A stretch of 64,000 bases of DNA, taken from contig QEYB01000535.1 in assembly GCA_017562135.1 (NCBI GenBank), forward strand, positions 43,905-107,904. Direction: 5' to 3'. Positions 62,407 to 64,000 of the stretch are shown here, piece by piece. The first letter of the stretch is position 1. Each line of letters starts with the position of its first letter. A program made the translations under genes and the position numbers. A model generated the notes under the pieces. That model searched no databases. It had not been told where the DNA came from and was given only the letters and a program-made list of their open reading frames with translations. The stretch is from Dipylidium caninum. Lineage: Eukaryota; Platyhelminthes; Cestoda; Cyclophyllidea; Dipylidiidae.

Positions 62407-64000
62407 TTATCTCCTCTTTAGGTGCTCTACGTATCCGCACCTTATGGCGTTAATAACTTCATATTCCAATCTGCTGCCTTCTTACTTATAGAACGTATTG
62501 CGTTCATGGTACGATGCCCCCTGGGATTACGACTGCATAGTACAACGCTTCAGCCAGTTGAAATGTGGGGGTGTTGAGAGATAAGGCTTCCGTTTTCATA
62601 GTACTACAAAAAATAGTTAAATGAGTCACTACTGTATTGGTATGAGCATTGAAAGTGATTGAGAGTTGGACCGGTTAGTATTGAAGAGTATCCGGCGCAC
62701 TGCCTACTGACCAGAGGACCCTCTACTACTGGTCTCCACCCATCCACTCCGACTCAAATTGCAAAACACAATGCGCCAGTAGGACCTACGAGTGACAAAT
62801 GCTATACTGCTGAGCAAATGTGAGTTAAAGGAGTACACATTTTACTTGAGAAAGAAGAATGACAGCATGCCTCTCCCTATTGCCAAGTCATGCGAAATGT
62901 GAGATCCTTTAGGTAGATGAGGGGAGGGGTAGGGTATCGGCTGGTGGGCGACGTGCAAAATGGCGAGAATGTTCCCGCGCCTCACATGGGCAATCCTTGT
63001 ACGCCTCGCCGAACTGGGCGATTGGCCGCAGCACTGGGATGCGGACCGTGGACTGCGATCCTGGCCCTCTTTCTGCACGCTTGAAAACGATGTTGATGAG
63101 GTCTAATGACCCACTTCCACAGATGCATTTGAGCATGTCTTATTTACAGAGACCAGGATAACATCAAAATCATCATTGCATTTGCATACCAGAAAAAAGA
63201 TTGTGGTCTATTTGTTGTGCCCTTAATTTCCCTGACTGTCAACCAATTCACATACCCGATTAGGCATGTTGCGTCCTCCTGTCAGCGCTTTAGGGTCCCC
63301 TCTTCTCGCGCGCCATCTCCCTGCGCGACTTATATTTGATGCTGCAGAGTGGAATCGACTATACGTCAGAGCTGGAGATTGACTACCCCGGTTTATTTGA
63401 TCTTATGAATATCTCACCACGGTGGAGTTGTTGAATAGGGCTCAAGCCCACAGTTGAGTTACTACCACATCTGCCACTGACTCGATCCTTACATGTCCAA
63501 CTTCGCCTCCACATAAATGTGATTGATTGAACTTGCTCAAGCGAACATTTGGCGATGATAAACTACACGTACCGATAGTCGGGCCATTCTGACAGGATGG
63601 TCGAGAGCCTCTGGTCTCCGCGTACCCTGTCCCGCCGCTACTCGAGACAGCTGATTGTGTCGTCGACACGCAAATTTCCTTGATGCATCACGGGACTGAG
63701 CGTGGGCTTGGAATCACAAAACGGCACCTCACATCACCACACCTCTTTTCTGCGCTAATCGCAGTTACTTTCATCTTACCTCCTTAGAGCGCACTGCTCT
63801 AATCTTACTCTTCTCTTGCTCTTCATTCCTTCCCTCAGATGGTGCCACAGATCTTTGGTTCGTGTATGATGCCGATTCCTCTTGATTCTTTGGGCGAGCC
63901 GCGTCTCGATGTATTCTCTCACTCATGCACATTGCGTGCTGGTACAGATGCACTTCATCACTTCATTGCTTTCTCATTCCTCTTCTGAAACTCTCTCTTT
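62407..64000. other. Right-arm mirror of the 3' flank and of repeat copy 2
   Basis: 62407-63100 corresponds to the reverse complement of 49181-50032, and 63100-64000 to that of about 48297-49180, with many indels. No open coding sequence. The minus-strand ORFs here read fragments of the same decayed zinc-finger-like segment as the dispersed repeat. Confidence 0.7.

Larger units (their letters stand above)
56341..64000 (-). repeat. Right arm of the giant inverted repeat, degraded
   Basis: Reverse complement of 48297-56250. Over the same content it is shorter: the block gtgatgtgaggtgcc is 7.73 kb from the centre on the left but about 7.44 kb on the right. Differences are mostly single-base indels and homopolymer contractions plus scattered substitutions. 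They are few at about 56500-59000 and dense beyond about 61300. The arm is cut by the window end. Confidence 0.92.

Noticed and set aside
63100..64000. Third independent insertion of the 1.5 kb dispersed repeat
   Set aside because: It is the mirror image of copy 2 (47654-49180) within the right palindrome arm, at the matching distance from the centre.
1..64000. tRNA, rRNA or spliced-leader RNA genes
   Set aside because: I looked for tRNA T-arm consensus (GGTTCGAATCC-like) and for a recognisable spliced-leader unit and saw no convincing candidate; a covariance-model scan would be decisive.

Overview
The window is nuclear DNA of an intron-rich animal, most likely a parasitic flatworm and probably a tapeworm. 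The evidence is GT-AG genes with many phased exons, two ultrashort introns (33 and 34 nt) inside one gene, abundant microsatellites, and flatworm-style divergent versions of animal gene families. There are no bacterial operons, phage genes or CRISPR arrays, and I recognise no complete transposon ORF. The species cannot be named from the sequence alone.

Layout, left to right. (1) 132-8013 (+): the 3' two thirds of an EGFR/ErbB-type receptor tyrosine kinase in 13 phase-consistent exons; the 5' end lies outside the window. (2) 8980-10500: a 1.5 kb dispersed repeat whose second copy lies at 47654-49180. (3) about 10683-11433 (+): the C-terminal exons of a GH29 alpha-L-fucosidase, without its catalytic half. 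(4) 12655-16370 (+): a PARP2-type ADP-ribosyltransferase (WGR, regulatory and catalytic domains) that has lost several active-site residues. (5) 16371-22379: a gene-poor, microsatellite-rich spacer. (6) 22380-36194 (+): a complete 16-exon kainate-type ionotropic glutamate receptor with an NMDA-like asparagine at the pore Q/R/N site. (7) 38230-44693 (+): an RRM plus multi-LOTUS protein of MARF1 type without a visible NYN nuclease domain, converging on (8) 45681-46463 (-), an intronless cyclin-fold gene resembling CNTD1. (9) 50033-55339 (-): a multi-exon C2H2 zinc-finger gene.

The last 15.7 kb dominate the structure. The segment 48297-56250 is repeated in inverted orientation at 56341-64000 around a 90-base loop, and the copy runs off the window end. 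The right arm is shorter and full of small insertions and deletions. At several points each arm carries the homopolymer length that the other needs to keep the zinc-finger frame open. The simplest reading is a fold-back (both strands of one molecule) assembly artefact; a real, decaying inverted duplication is the alternative.

The genes are independent eukaryotic transcription units and not a pathway. Two themes can be noted: signalling and neuronal membrane proteins (receptor kinase, glutamate receptor), and two neighbouring genes of families used in meiosis and the germline (MARF1-like and CNTD1-like). Single-base homopolymer indels inside otherwise intact exons of the PARP and zinc-finger genes suggest residual long-read errors, so apparent frameshifts here should be treated with caution.
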